A program made the position numbers and the translations under genes. Shown piece after piece: positions 35,685-44,002 of a DNA stretch of 64,000 nucleotides. Within the stretch, counting starts at the first letter, position 1. Each line of letters opens with the position of its first letter. This stretch comes from Aquibaculum sediminis (GTDB taxonomy: Bacteria > Pseudomonadota > Alphaproteobacteria > Kiloniellales > DSM-21159). The stretch lies in assembly GCF_040712085.1 (NCBI RefSeq), contig NZ_JBFCVK010000010.1, positions 62,001 through 126,000 of the forward strand, written 5' to 3'. The notes under the pieces were generated by a model. The model was given only the letters and a program-made list of their open reading frames with translations, ran no database searches and was not told the origin of the DNA.

Positions 35685-36572
35685 GTGATGGAAACCTTTC
35701 TGCAGGTGGTGACCAACGGTCTGATGCTTGGCGGTCTCTTCGCCATCGTCAGCGTCGGGCTGACCCTGATCTTCGGGATCGTCAAGGTGATCAACTTCGC
35801 CCATGGCGAGTATCTGATGATCGGCATGTACCTGACCTTCCTGTTGGCCACCGGACTCGACGTGCACCCCTATCTGACCGTTGCCGCCGTGGCCCCGCTG
35901 CTCTTCGTGCTGGGTGCGCTGACTCAGCGCTTCCTGATCCAGCCCTTGATGCACGCCCGAGACGAGCATGTGCAGATCTTCGCGACCGTCGGACTCTCGA
36001 CCGCGCTGATGAACCTGGCGCTGCTGGTCTTCGGTGCGGACATCGCCTCCACGCCCGCCAGCGGCCTGCGGACGAGCCTGCACATCGGGCCGGTGCGCAT
36101 CCTGGCGGGGCAGGCGGTGATCTTCTGCGTGTCGATCGCCCTGGTCGTCGGGCTGCACTATTACCTGCAACGCACTCAGACAGGGCGCGCGATCCGTGCC
36201 GTGGCCCAGAATCGCGATGCAGCCCAGCTCATGGGCATCAACGTGAACTGGATTTATGTCCTCACGTTTGGCATCGGCGCCGCCTGCGTCGGTCTGGCCG
36301 CCTCCCTGGTGGCGCCGCTCTATCCGACGCAGCCGACCAGCGGCACCTACTTCGTGCTGATCGCCTTCGTGGTGGTGGTGCTCGGCGGGCTGGGCTCCAT
36401 CGGCGGCGCCTTCGTCGGCGCCATGGTCATCGGCCTGATCGACAGCCTCTCCGGCTTCTACATCGGCTCCGACCTGCGTGAGGTCGCGGTCTTCGGGGTC
36501 TTCCTGCTGATCCTGATCTTGAAGCCTTCGGGGCTCTTCGGCCGGCGCAGCCTCGCCCACGTGTCGCCTTGA
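35685..36572 (+). CDS. Branched-chain-type ABC transporter permease, LivH
   Basis: 295-residue membrane protein with about eight helices, beginning with QVVTNGLMLGGLFAIVSVGL and LIFGIVKVINFAHGEYLM, the LivH signature. It partners with the LivM half of the next gene. It overlaps that gene by four bases. Confidence 0.9.
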   Translation: MMETFLQVVTNGLMLGGLFAIVSVGLTLIFGIVKVINFAHGEYLMIGMYLTFLLATGLDVHPYLTVAAVAPLLFVLGALTQRFLIQPLMHARDEHVQIFATVGLSTALMNLALLVFGADIASTPASGLRTSLHIGPVRILAGQAVIFCVSIALVVGLHYYLQRTQTGRAIRAVAQNRDAAQLMGINVNWIYVLTFGIGAACVGLAASLVAPLYPTQPTSGTYFVLIAFVVVVLGGLGSIGGAFVGAMVIGLIDSLSGFYIGSDLREVAVFGVFLLILILKPSGLFGRRSLAHVSP

Positions 36573-38359
36573 CGGAGACGGTCATGACGCAAGACAAGAC
36601 AGCCTCCGCCCAGCGCCGCGGTGCGATCGCCCTGGCCCTGGTTCTCCTGGGCATCCTGGTGATCCCCATCGCCATGGACGACCAGTTCATCTACCACATC
36701 TTCGTGACGATCTGCATTTTCGCCGCGCTTTCCACGGCCTGGAACATCGTGGGCGGCTATGCAGGGCAGCTTTCGCTGGGTCACGCGATCTTCTACGGCA
36801 TCGGCGCCTATGCGGCGGTGATGCTGACCAACCTCGGTATCACGCCCTGGATCGGCATGTTCGTGGGCGCCTTCTTCGCCGTGATTGCCGCCATCGTGGT
36901 CAGCTATCCCTGCTTCCGGCTGCACGGGCCCTTCTTCGCGCTGGCGACCATCGCTTTCCTGGAGGTCTTCCGGGTGCTGGCACTGCACTTCCGCAGCTTC
37001 ACCGGCGGGGCAACGGGCATGATGATCCCGCTCAACGTCGGCTGGGAGTGGATGGTCTTTCGCGACCGCCTGCCGGCGCTGATCATCGCCTTCGGCCTTC
37101 TGCTCCTGGCTCTGGCGGTGGCCTGGTGGATCCGCAACCGGCGGCTTGGCTTCCAGTTGATTGCCACGCGCGAGCGGGAATCCGCTGCCCGGGCGGCCGG
37201 TGTCGGGACCGTGCGGGTGCGGCTGGTCGGCGTGTCGATCTCCGCGGCGCTCTGCGCCATGGTGGGGTCATTCCATGCCATGTACCTCACCTTCATCGAG
37301 CCGGAAGCGGTCTTCTCCCTGACCTTCTCGATCCAGATCGCGCTCTTCGCGCTCATCGGCGGCATTGGCACGATCTTCGGTCCCCTGCTGGGCGCGGTGA
37401 TGCTGGTGCCGATCACCGAGTTCGCCCGCGGCTGGCTGGGTTCCGGCGCTCTGGGGCTGCACGGCTTCGTCTATGGCGTGGTGCTGGTCCTGGTGGTGCT
37501 CTTCATGCCCAACGGCATCATGGGACTGGTGCAGCGCTTCTTCGAGCCTGACCGCACCCCTCCCGAGGCCGAACCGGCCAGCGTCGCTCCCGAACCGCGC
37601 GCGAGCGAGGCCCGTAGCTTCGGCGAGGACGTTCTGCAGGTGGAGGGCCTGGACAAGCATTTCGGCGGCCTGCACGTCACCAACAATGTCAGCTTCAGCC
37701 TCAAGGAAGGCGAGGTCCTGGCGTTGATCGGGCCGAACGGGGCCGGGAAGACCACGGTCTTCAACATGATTTCCGGCTTCCTGAAGGCCGATGCCGGCAG
37801 CGTCGTCGTGCGCGGCGCCGACGGGCAGTTTCACAGCCCAACGACGCCGGGCGACTATGCGGCGATCGGTGTGGGCCGCACCTTCCAGATCGTGCAGCCC
37901 TTCGCCTCCATGACGGTGGAGGAAAACATCATGGTCGGCGCCTTCCACCGGCACCACAATGTCGTCGATGCCCGCGAAGCCGCGCGCGAGACGGCGCATC
38001 GCCTGGGACTGGGACGCTGGCTCCACGCCGAGGCCCGCGGCCTGACCATCGGCGGGCTGAAGCGTCTCGAGGTCGCCCGGGTCATGGCCATGGAGCCGCG
38101 CATCCTGCTGCTCGACGAGGTGATGGCCGGCATCAACCAGACCGATGTGCGCCGGGCGGTGGATCTCATGCTGTCGATCCGCGACAGCGGTGTCAGCATC
38201 ATCGCCATCGAGCATGTCATGCAGGCGGTGATGTCGCTCTCCGACCGCGTGATCGTGCTGAACTCCGGGGAGATCATCGCCGAAGGCACGCCGCAGGAGG
38301 TGGTGCGCGACGCAACCGTGATCGAGGCCTATCTGGGCAAGGAGTTCGCCAATGCTTGA
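36569..38359 (+). CDS. Fused LivM permease and LivG ATPase
   Basis: 596 residues. The N-terminal part (about 1-325) is a LivM-type permease (STAWNIVGGYAGQLSLGHA). After a proline/alanine-rich linker (about 326-350) comes a complete LivG ATPase with GPNGAGKTT near 388, GVGRTFQIVQPF, an unusual signature IGGLKRLEVAR where LSGGQQ is usual, and Walker B ILLLDEVMAG. The fusion fixes the 1:1 stoichiometry of one permease with one ATPase. Start at 36569 or 36584. Confidence 0.9.
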   Translation: MTETVMTQDKTASAQRRGAIALALVLLGILVIPIAMDDQFIYHIFVTICIFAALSTAWNIVGGYAGQLSLGHAIFYGIGAYAAVMLTNLGITPWIGMFVGAFFAVIAAIVVSYPCFRLHGPFFALATIAFLEVFRVLALHFRSFTGGATGMMIPLNVGWEWMVFRDRLPALIIAFGLLLLALAVAWWIRNRRLGFQLIATRERESAARAAGVGTVRVRLVGVSISAALCAMVGSFHAMYLTFIEPEAVFSLTFSIQIALFALIGGIGTIFGPLLGAVMLVPITEFARGWLGSGALGLHGFVYGVVLVLVVLFMPNGIMGLVQRFFEPDRTPPEAEPASVAPEPRASEARSFGEDVLQVEGLDKHFGGLHVTNNVSFSLKEGEVLALIGPNGAGKTTVFNMISGFLKADAGSVVVRGADGQFHSPTTPGDYAAIGVGRTFQIVQPFASMTVEENIMVGAFHRHHNVVDAREAARETAHRLGLGRWLHAEARGLTIGGLKRLEVARVMAMEPRILLLDEVMAGINQTDVRRAVDLMLSIRDSGVSIIAIEHVMQAVMSLSDRVIVLNSGEIIAEGTPQEVVRDATVIEAYLGKEFANA

Positions 38360-39056
38360 ACTGAAGGCGGTGGATGCCGGATACGGCGCGACGACCATTC
38401 TGCATGGCGTGAGCCTGAACGTGCAGGCTGGCGAGTCGGTGACCATCATCGGCGGCAACGGCGCGGGCAAGACCACCACCCTGCGCACGATCATCGGTCT
38501 GCTCCGCCCCACCGCCGGCACGATCCACTTCGAAGGGCAGGACATCTCCCGCCTGCCGGCGCATGAGGTGGTGGAACTGGGGATCACCCTGGTGCCGGAG
38601 GGTCGCCAGCTCTTCCCCGACATGACGGTGCGCGAGAACCTCTACATGGGCGCCTTCCGGCGCGACGCACGTGCGCAGGCGGAAAAGACCCTGAAGGAGG
38701 TGCTGGAGCTCTTCCCCCGGGTTGCGGAACGGCTGGGCCAGCAGGCGGAGTCGCTGTCCGGCGGCGAGCAGCAGATGGTTGCTATCGCCCGCGGTCTGAT
38801 GGCGCGGCCGCGGCTCTTGATGTTCGACGAGCCCTCGCTGGGCCTGGCGCCGATCATCGTCGAGCAGGTCTTCTCGGTGATCGACAGCATCGTGAAGACC
38901 GGCGTCACCGTCCTGATCGTCGAGCAGAACGTGCATCACACCTTGAATGCCGCCGATCGTGGCTATGTGCTGGAAAACGGGGAGGTCGTGCTGGAGGATG
39001 CGGCGCAGGCCCTTCTGACCAATGACCATGTTCGCCAAGCCTATCTGGGGATTTGA
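38352..39056 (+). CDS. Branched-chain-type ABC transporter ATPase, LivF
   Basis: 234 residues; Walker A GGNGAGKTT, Q-loop region VPEGRQLFPDMTV, signature LSGGEQQM, Walker B LLMFDEPSLGLAP. These match LivF. It overlaps the LivM-LivG fusion by eight bases and completes the importer. Confidence 0.92.
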   Translation: MLELKAVDAGYGATTILHGVSLNVQAGESVTIIGGNGAGKTTTLRTIIGLLRPTAGTIHFEGQDISRLPAHEVVELGITLVPEGRQLFPDMTVRENLYMGAFRRDARAQAEKTLKEVLELFPRVAERLGQQAESLSGGEQQMVAIARGLMARPRLLMFDEPSLGLAPIIVEQVFSVIDSIVKTGVTVLIVEQNVHHTLNAADRGYVLENGEVVLEDAAQALLTNDHVRQAYLGI

Positions 39057-39059
39057 GCC

Positions 39060-39866
39060 ATGACCTCCGAACTGGAACAGCGCCTGCAACAGGCCACACG
39101 GCCGAGCCACGCCGGCCGACGGGTCCTTGTGACCGGTGGCGGCAAGGGCATCGGCGAGGCCATTGCCCGGGGTTTCGGGGCACGCGGGGCAAGCGTGGGG
39201 GTGGCGGATATGGACAGTGCGGCGGCCGAAGCGACGGCGGCTGCGATCCGCGAGGCAGGTGGTTCGGCCATTGCCCTGGTGCTGGACGTAGCCGACTGGG
39301 CCGCGGTCTCGGCCAGCCTGGAGCGCGCGGCCGGTGAGATGGGCGGGCCCTTCGATACGGTGATCAACAACGCCGGCATCTCCCCCAAGCACGCGGGTGT
39401 TGCCCACAAGGTCTGGGAAATGGACCCCGAGGAATGGAACCGGGTGGTGGGCGTGAACCTGACCGGGGCCTTCAACACCATTCGTGCACTTTCGCCCTCC
39501 ATGCGCGCGGCCGGGCGCGGCTGGATCGTCAACATGTCCTCGGTGGCGGGCAAGACCCACTCGCCGATCGTGGCCTGCCACTATGCAGCGAGCAAGTCGG
39601 CACTGATCGGCTTTACCAAGCACCTTGCCGCCGAGCTCGGCCCCTATAACATCCGGGTCAATGCCCTGGCGCCGGGTCGCATCGCCACGCCCATGGTGCG
39701 CGGCGTCGCCGAGGAGGTGAATGCCGAGCAGGTGCGCATGACGCCGCTGGGTCGCCTGGGCGAGCCGCTGGAGGTGGCCGACGCCGCGCTCTGGCTGACC
39801 GACGCGGAATCGAGCTTCGTCACCGGCCAGACGATCGACGTCGCCGGTGGCCTCTACATGACCTGA
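39060..39866 (+). CDS. SDR-family dehydrogenase of the catabolic cluster
   Basis: 268 residues. TGGGKGIGEA nucleotide loop near 24, acidic VADMD after the second strand favouring NAD(H), NNAGISP, catalytic serine in NMSSVAG and YAASK. It is four bases after livF and 18 before the AroE-like gene, so it acts on the imported substrate or a product. The substrate is unknown. Confidence 0.85.
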   Translation: MTSELEQRLQQATRPSHAGRRVLVTGGGKGIGEAIARGFGARGASVGVADMDSAAAEATAAAIREAGGSAIALVLDVADWAAVSASLERAAGEMGGPFDTVINNAGISPKHAGVAHKVWEMDPEEWNRVVGVNLTGAFNTIRALSPSMRAAGRGWIVNMSSVAGKTHSPIVACHYAASKSALIGFTKHLAAELGPYNIRVNALAPGRIATPMVRGVAEEVNAEQVRMTPLGRLGEPLEVADAALWLTDAESSFVTGQTIDVAGGLYMT

Positions 39867-39883
39867 GGGACTTTAGGAGAACC

Positions 39884-40675
39884 ATGAACATCACTGGCCG
39901 CACACGGGTCTACGGCATCATCGCCGACCCGATCCATCACGTGAAGGCCCCCGAGGTCATGCACCCCGTCTTCGAGCGCCACGGCGTCGACGGCGTGCTG
40001 GTGCCGATCCATGTCTCCCCCGAGGGACTGCCCGAGCTGATGCAGGGACTGCGCCGGATGCAGAACTTCGGCGGCTTCGTCGCGACGGTGCCGCACAAGC
40101 CGGCGATGGTCGAACTCTGCGACGAAGTGGACGAACAGGCGCGGCTGATCGGCGCGGCCAACATCGTGCGGCGCGAGCCGGACGGCCGCATGGTCGGCGC
40201 CATGCTCGATGGTATCGGGTTCGTCACTGGCCTGCGCCAGGCCGGGGTGGAGCCGGCCGGGATGCGGGTGTGGCTCTGCGGCGCCGGCGGCGCGGCCTCG
40301 GCGATTGCCTTCGCCCTGGCCAAGGCCGAGGTGGCGCAGATCACCATCGCCAACCGCAGCCGCGACAAGGCCGAGGATCTGGCCCGGCGGGTGCGCGACG
40401 CCTATCTGAAGGTGACCGCCAGCGCCGACACGGCGGACTTCGAGGGCCACGACCTGGTGGTGAACGGCACCTCGCTGGGCATGCGTGCCGAGGATCCCGC
40501 GCCGGTGGACTTTGCCCGCCTGCACGCCGGCCAGGTGGTGGCGGAGGTCATCATGGAGCCGGCGAAGACACCGCTGCTGCTCGCCGCCGAAGCCGCCGGC
40601 TGTCGCATTCAGCCCGGGGCCCCCATGCTCGCCTGTCAGATCGAGCTGATGGCCCGGCACATGGGCGCGATCTGA
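39884..40675 (+). CDS. Shikimate-dehydrogenase-like oxidoreductase with altered substrate site
   Basis: 263 residues, AroE/YdiB fold. The catalytic lysine (Lys72 in ATVPHKP) and aspartate (Asp109 in GAMLDGIGF), Asn93 in GAANIV and the nucleotide-binding GAGGAAS are kept. The serine pair that grips the shikimate/quinate carboxylate (HSxSP in AroE) is replaced: here residues 19-23 read HVKAP. It is therefore probably not a shikimate enzyme but an NAD(P)-dependent dehydrogenase for a related polyol or cyclic ketone, acting within this catabolic operon. Confidence 0.75.
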   Translation: MNITGRTRVYGIIADPIHHVKAPEVMHPVFERHGVDGVLVPIHVSPEGLPELMQGLRRMQNFGGFVATVPHKPAMVELCDEVDEQARLIGAANIVRREPDGRMVGAMLDGIGFVTGLRQAGVEPAGMRVWLCGAGGAASAIAFALAKAEVAQITIANRSRDKAEDLARRVRDAYLKVTASADTADFEGHDLVVNGTSLGMRAEDPAPVDFARLHAGQVVAEVIMEPAKTPLLLAAEAAGCRIQPGAPMLACQIELMARHMGAI

Positions 40676-40758
40676 CAGGATCGCGGCCCGAAGCGGCAGG
40701 CCAGAGCGGCAAGACAACGCGGCAGAGTAGAACTTCAGGATACCGGGGGTAGGTTAGA

Positions 40759-42366
40759 GTGACGGCGGCTTTCGACTACATCATCGTCGGCGGCGGAACG
40801 GCGGGCTGCGTGCTCGCCAACCGCCTCACCGCGTCCGGCAGGCATCGGGTGCTCTTGCTGGAGGCCGGCGGCGAACCGAGCGGCTTCTGGATCCCGATTC
40901 CCGCCGGTTTCAGCAAGCTGCTGGTCAACGATCGCTGGAATTGGCGCTTCTGGAGCGAGCCGGAGGCGGCCACCAACAACCGCACCATCGCCATTCCGCG
41001 CGGCCGCGGCCTGGGCGGCTCCACGCTCATCAACGGCATGATCTATGTGCGCGGCCAGCCGCAGGACTATGACGGCTGGGCCCAGCGCGGCTGCCCGGGC
41101 TGGAGCTTCGAGCAGGTTCTGCCCTATTTCCGCAAGCTGGAGGATTTCGACGGCCCGGCGCACCCCTTGCGCGCGCGCGGCGGCCCCCTGTCGCTGACCG
41201 AGGTGAAGGAGCGCCCGGAGGTGGCCGAGGCCTTCATTGCGGCGGCGGAAGCGGCCGGGCATGTGCGCAATCCCGACTACAACGCCGAAAGCCAGGACGG
41301 CTTTGGCTACTACCAGGTCAACCAGCGCGCCGGACGACGGGTCAGTGCCGCGGAAGCCTACCTGAAGCCGGCACGCAATCGCCCGAACCTCGAGGTGCAC
41401 ACCGACACCCAGGTGCTGGGCCTGGAATTGGAAGGCCGGCGCGTGGTGGGCGTGCGGGCGCGCCGCAACGGACAGGAGGAGGTTCTCCGCGCCGAGGGCG
41501 AAGTGATCCTCACCGCCGGCGCGGTGCAGAGCCCGCAGCTTCTCGAGCTTTCGGGCATAGGCGATCCGACCGTGCTGGAGGCTGCCGGCGTCCCAGTGCG
41601 TCACGCCGTCCCAGGTGTGGGCGCCAATTACATCGATCACTTCTGCACCCGCATGAACTGGCGGGTGAAGCTGCCGATCACCCTGAACGAGCAGTCCCGC
41701 GGCTGGCGCCTGGCCCGCTCGGTGGCGCAGTACTTCCTGACCCGCCGCGGCATCCTCACCCTGGGCACCGGGCTGGCGCATGGCTTCGTGCGCACCCGCC
41801 CGGGGCTGGAGGGGCCCGATGCCCAGTACTTCTTCATGCACGCCAGCTACGCCAACGCCGCCGAGCGCAAGTTGGACCGCCTGCCGGGCATGACCATCGG
41901 GGTGACCCAGTTGCGCCCGGAAAGCCGCGGCAGCATCCATCTGCGCAGCCCCGACCCCGACGCGCCGCCGGTGATCCGGCCCAACTTCCTGGACGCGGCC
42001 GAGGACCGGCGCTGCATGGTCGAAGCCATGAAGCTGGCTCGGCACATCGTCGATCAGGCGCCGCTGGACCGCTACCGCGCCGAGGAGATGAGCCCGGGTC
42101 CCGCCTGCCAGGAGGACGCCGACTGGCTCGCCTTCGCGCGGGAGAACGGCCAGACCATCTACCACGCCATCGGGACCTGCCGCATGGGCAGCGACGAGTC
42201 GGCGGTGGTCGACCCGCGCCTGCGGCTGCGCGGGCTGGAGGGGCTGCGCGTGGCCGATGCCTCGGTCATACCGGCCATGGTCTCCGGCAACACCCAGGCG
42301 GCGGTCTTCATGGTGGCGGAGAAGGCCGCGGACCTGATCCTGGAGGACAATCCAGGCGGCCGCTGA
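40759..42366 (+). CDS. GMC-family FAD-dependent oxidoreductase
   Basis: 535 residues from GTG 40759. FAD-binding N-terminus DYIIVGGGTAGCVLANRL and LLLEAGG, GMC signature 1 RGRGLGGSTLINGMIYVRG (about 76-94), signature 2 GAVQSPQLLELSGIG, and the C-terminal catalytic histidine in IYHAIGTCRMG with a later N-T-Q. It oxidises alcohols to aldehydes or ketones (choline dehydrogenase-like); substrate unknown. It follows the AroE-like gene by 83 bases. Confidence 0.88.
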   Translation: MTAAFDYIIVGGGTAGCVLANRLTASGRHRVLLLEAGGEPSGFWIPIPAGFSKLLVNDRWNWRFWSEPEAATNNRTIAIPRGRGLGGSTLINGMIYVRGQPQDYDGWAQRGCPGWSFEQVLPYFRKLEDFDGPAHPLRARGGPLSLTEVKERPEVAEAFIAAAEAAGHVRNPDYNAESQDGFGYYQVNQRAGRRVSAAEAYLKPARNRPNLEVHTDTQVLGLELEGRRVVGVRARRNGQEEVLRAEGEVILTAGAVQSPQLLELSGIGDPTVLEAAGVPVRHAVPGVGANYIDHFCTRMNWRVKLPITLNEQSRGWRLARSVAQYFLTRRGILTLGTGLAHGFVRTRPGLEGPDAQYFFMHASYANAAERKLDRLPGMTIGVTQLRPESRGSIHLRSPDPDAPPVIRPNFLDAAEDRRCMVEAMKLARHIVDQAPLDRYRAEEMSPGPACQEDADWLAFARENGQTIYHAIGTCRMGSDESAVVDPRLRLRGLEGLRVADASVIPAMVSGNTQAAVFMVAEKAADLILEDNPGGR

Positions 42367-42408
42367 GCCGGTGTCTTCCCGGCCTTGGCAGGAGCGCTGC
42401 GCCTGGGC

Positions 42409-43368
42409 ATGATCGCCGCCATGACGACGGAATGCCTGACGCAAACGGCGGCGGACCTGCCGCCCTACACCCCCTTCGAAGGCGGGCGCTATCGCATGGC
42501 CATGGGCCTGCAGGCGCTCAAGCCGGAGGACTGGATCGAGACCGGCGCGGACCGCCCGGTGCAACTGGCCGAACGCCGGCGCCTGTTGCGCGAGCGGCGC
42601 GAGGATGTCTTCGCGGTTCTGCCCGAGGCCGAGACGGCCTGCAGCGAACTGCTGGCCCGCCTGGCGGACTTCCTGCCCGGACGCTTCCCCGACTTCTATG
42701 AACGGCAGGGCGCGGAGATTCGATGCCGCGACGACGGTAGCGTCTTCCGCCTCGAACCGCCCGAAGACCATCCGCTGGCTCTGGCCGGCTCGCTGGTTCA
42801 GGAGGATTTCTGCCTGATGCAGAGCGACCCGCAGCGTGAGTCCGGGCGTGATGCCGGCGCCTACCGCCTGACTGCCGCGGTGCTCTGCTTTCCCGGACGC
42901 TGGCGCCTGGCGGACAAGATCGGCCGCCCAATGCTGGCGATCCATGAGCCGGTGCCGGGCTATGCCGAGAAGCTGGGGCGGCCGGTCGACCGCTTCCTCT
43001 CGATCCTCAAGCCGGAAAAGCCGGTCTGGCGGGTGAACTGGAGCCTGACCGAGGACCCGGCGCTCTTCCAGCCGGTGGGCCACGGCAAGGAATCCGAGGA
43101 CCTCGCAATCACGCCGGAGACGGTGGGTGAGAAGGTCTTCCTGCGCTGCGAACGCCAGACCCTGCTGCGGCTGCCGGAGAGCGGTGCCGTGGTCTTCGGC
43201 ATCCGCACCTACCAGCACCCGCTGTCCAGCCTGCAGGCCCTGCCGGAGGCCGCAGCCAACCTCGCCGGCGTTCTGCGCAGCGCGCCGCCGGAACTCGCGC
43301 GCTACAAGTCCCTGCCGGTCTTCGCTACCGCAGCCTGCACCTACCTGGACCGCATCGCCTCTTCGTAA
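42409..43368 (+). CDS. DUF3445 protein, heme-dependent oxidative N-demethylase-like
   Basis: 319 residues from ATG 42409 (42421 is possible). Segments such as PFEGGRYRMAMGLQAL, FLSILKPEKPVWRVNW and RTYQHPLSSLQALPEAA match DUF3445, whose characterised members are heme-dependent oxidative N-demethylases or fungal homologues. No second subunit or flavoreductase gene is adjacent. Its presence suggests the island's substrate or an intermediate carries an N-methyl or amine group; this is inference. Confidence 0.7.
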   Translation: MIAAMTTECLTQTAADLPPYTPFEGGRYRMAMGLQALKPEDWIETGADRPVQLAERRRLLRERREDVFAVLPEAETACSELLARLADFLPGRFPDFYERQGAEIRCRDDGSVFRLEPPEDHPLALAGSLVQEDFCLMQSDPQRESGRDAGAYRLTAAVLCFPGRWRLADKIGRPMLAIHEPVPGYAEKLGRPVDRFLSILKPEKPVWRVNWSLTEDPALFQPVGHGKESEDLAITPETVGEKVFLRCERQTLLRLPESGAVVFGIRTYQHPLSSLQALPEAAANLAGVLRSAPPELARYKSLPVFATAACTYLDRIASS

Positions 43369-43386
43369 CGAGCCCGCTACCACCCC

Positions 43387-43417
43387 TTGACAGGCGGGGC
43401 ATGTTCTGTTTATGTTC
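43387..43417 (+). promoter_or_regulatory. Promoter of the phage/GTA-like cluster overlapped by a LexA (SOS) box
   Basis: TTGACA (43387-43392) and TATGTT (43411-43416) are 18 bases apart. Overlapping the spacer and -10 is GTTC-N7-GTTC (43403-43406 and 43414-43417), the direct-repeat LexA box of Alphaproteobacteria. LexA bound here would block transcription into the packaging genes, so DNA damage would induce the cluster. Confidence 0.7.
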
Positions 43418-43441
43418 TCACATCCTCAAAAGGTGTAACCG

Positions 43442-43475
43442 AAACCCGCCCGGCAGTGCCGCGGCGGGTTTTGCT
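43442..43475 (+). terminator. Intrinsic terminator/attenuator hairpin between promoter and small terminase
   Basis: AAACCCGCC (43442-43450) pairs with GGCGGGTTT (43463-43471), with an inner CGGC/GCCG stem, then TTGCTTT. It lies downstream of the SOS-box promoter and 15-20 bases before the terminase start. It could terminate the DUF3445 transcript or act as an attenuator needing antitermination for expression of the late genes. Confidence 0.65.
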
Positions 43476-43489
43476 TTGCGGCGGAGGGT

Positions 43490-44002
43490 ATGGCAGGGCA
43501 GCAGACGACAGGACGGCAGATCACAGGGCGGCCGCGCGGGCTCAATGCGGCGCTGCGTCGCGAGATCTGCGAGCGGGTGGCGGAAGGCGAGACCCTGACG
43601 CGCATCTGCCACGATCCGCACCTGCCGCCCAAGGCCGCGGTGCTGAAGGCCCTGGCGGCGGATGCCGGCTTTCGCCGCCGCTACGAGCAGGCGCGGCGCC
43701 TGCAGGCGGAGCACTGGGCCGAGGAGATTCTGGAAATCGTCGATGCCGGCGGCGGCAGCGAGGACGCCGAGGGCAAGCCGCTGGCCGAGAAGGACCTGCT
43801 GGCCCGGGCGAAGCTGCGCGTCGATGCCCGCAAGTGGCTGCTGGCCCGCCTGGGTGGCGGTGGTGAGGCGTCGCCGGCGGCTGAAGAGGAGGACGAGGAG
43901 GCCGATCCCGACCGCCTCTTTGCCCGCGAGGACCTGAGCGAAGAGGAGCGTTCGCTGCTGCGCGGACTGCTCGAACAGCGCCTGGCGCGGCATGAGGATT
44001 GA
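43490..44002 (+). CDS. Terminase small subunit
   Basis: 170 residues. An N-terminal helix-turn-helix-like region (REICERVAEGETLTRICHDP) is followed by the terS-type AKLRVDARKWLLARLGG and an acidic C-terminal tail. It recognises the packaging start on DNA and feeds it to the large subunit. It overlaps the large terminase by four bases and comes first, as in phage packaging modules. Confidence 0.8.
   Translation: MAGQQTTGRQITGRPRGLNAALRREICERVAEGETLTRICHDPHLPPKAAVLKALAADAGFRRRYEQARRLQAEHWAEEILEIVDAGGGSEDAEGKPLAEKDLLARAKLRVDARKWLLARLGGGGEASPAAEEEDEEADPDRLFAREDLSEEERSLLRGLLEQRLARHED

Noticed and set aside
40735..43383. Long minus-strand open frame opposite the GMC oxidoreductase and DUF3445 genes
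   Set aside because: It is antisense to two well-recognised genes, is rich in Arg/His/Gly/Gln as expected for the reverse of high-GC coding DNA, and shows no domain.
43369..43489. tRNA 3' end or att site at the left border of the phage-like cluster
   Set aside because: No cloverleaf or CCA-ending acceptor stem could be built, no second copy of the sequence is in the window and no integrase gene is visible.
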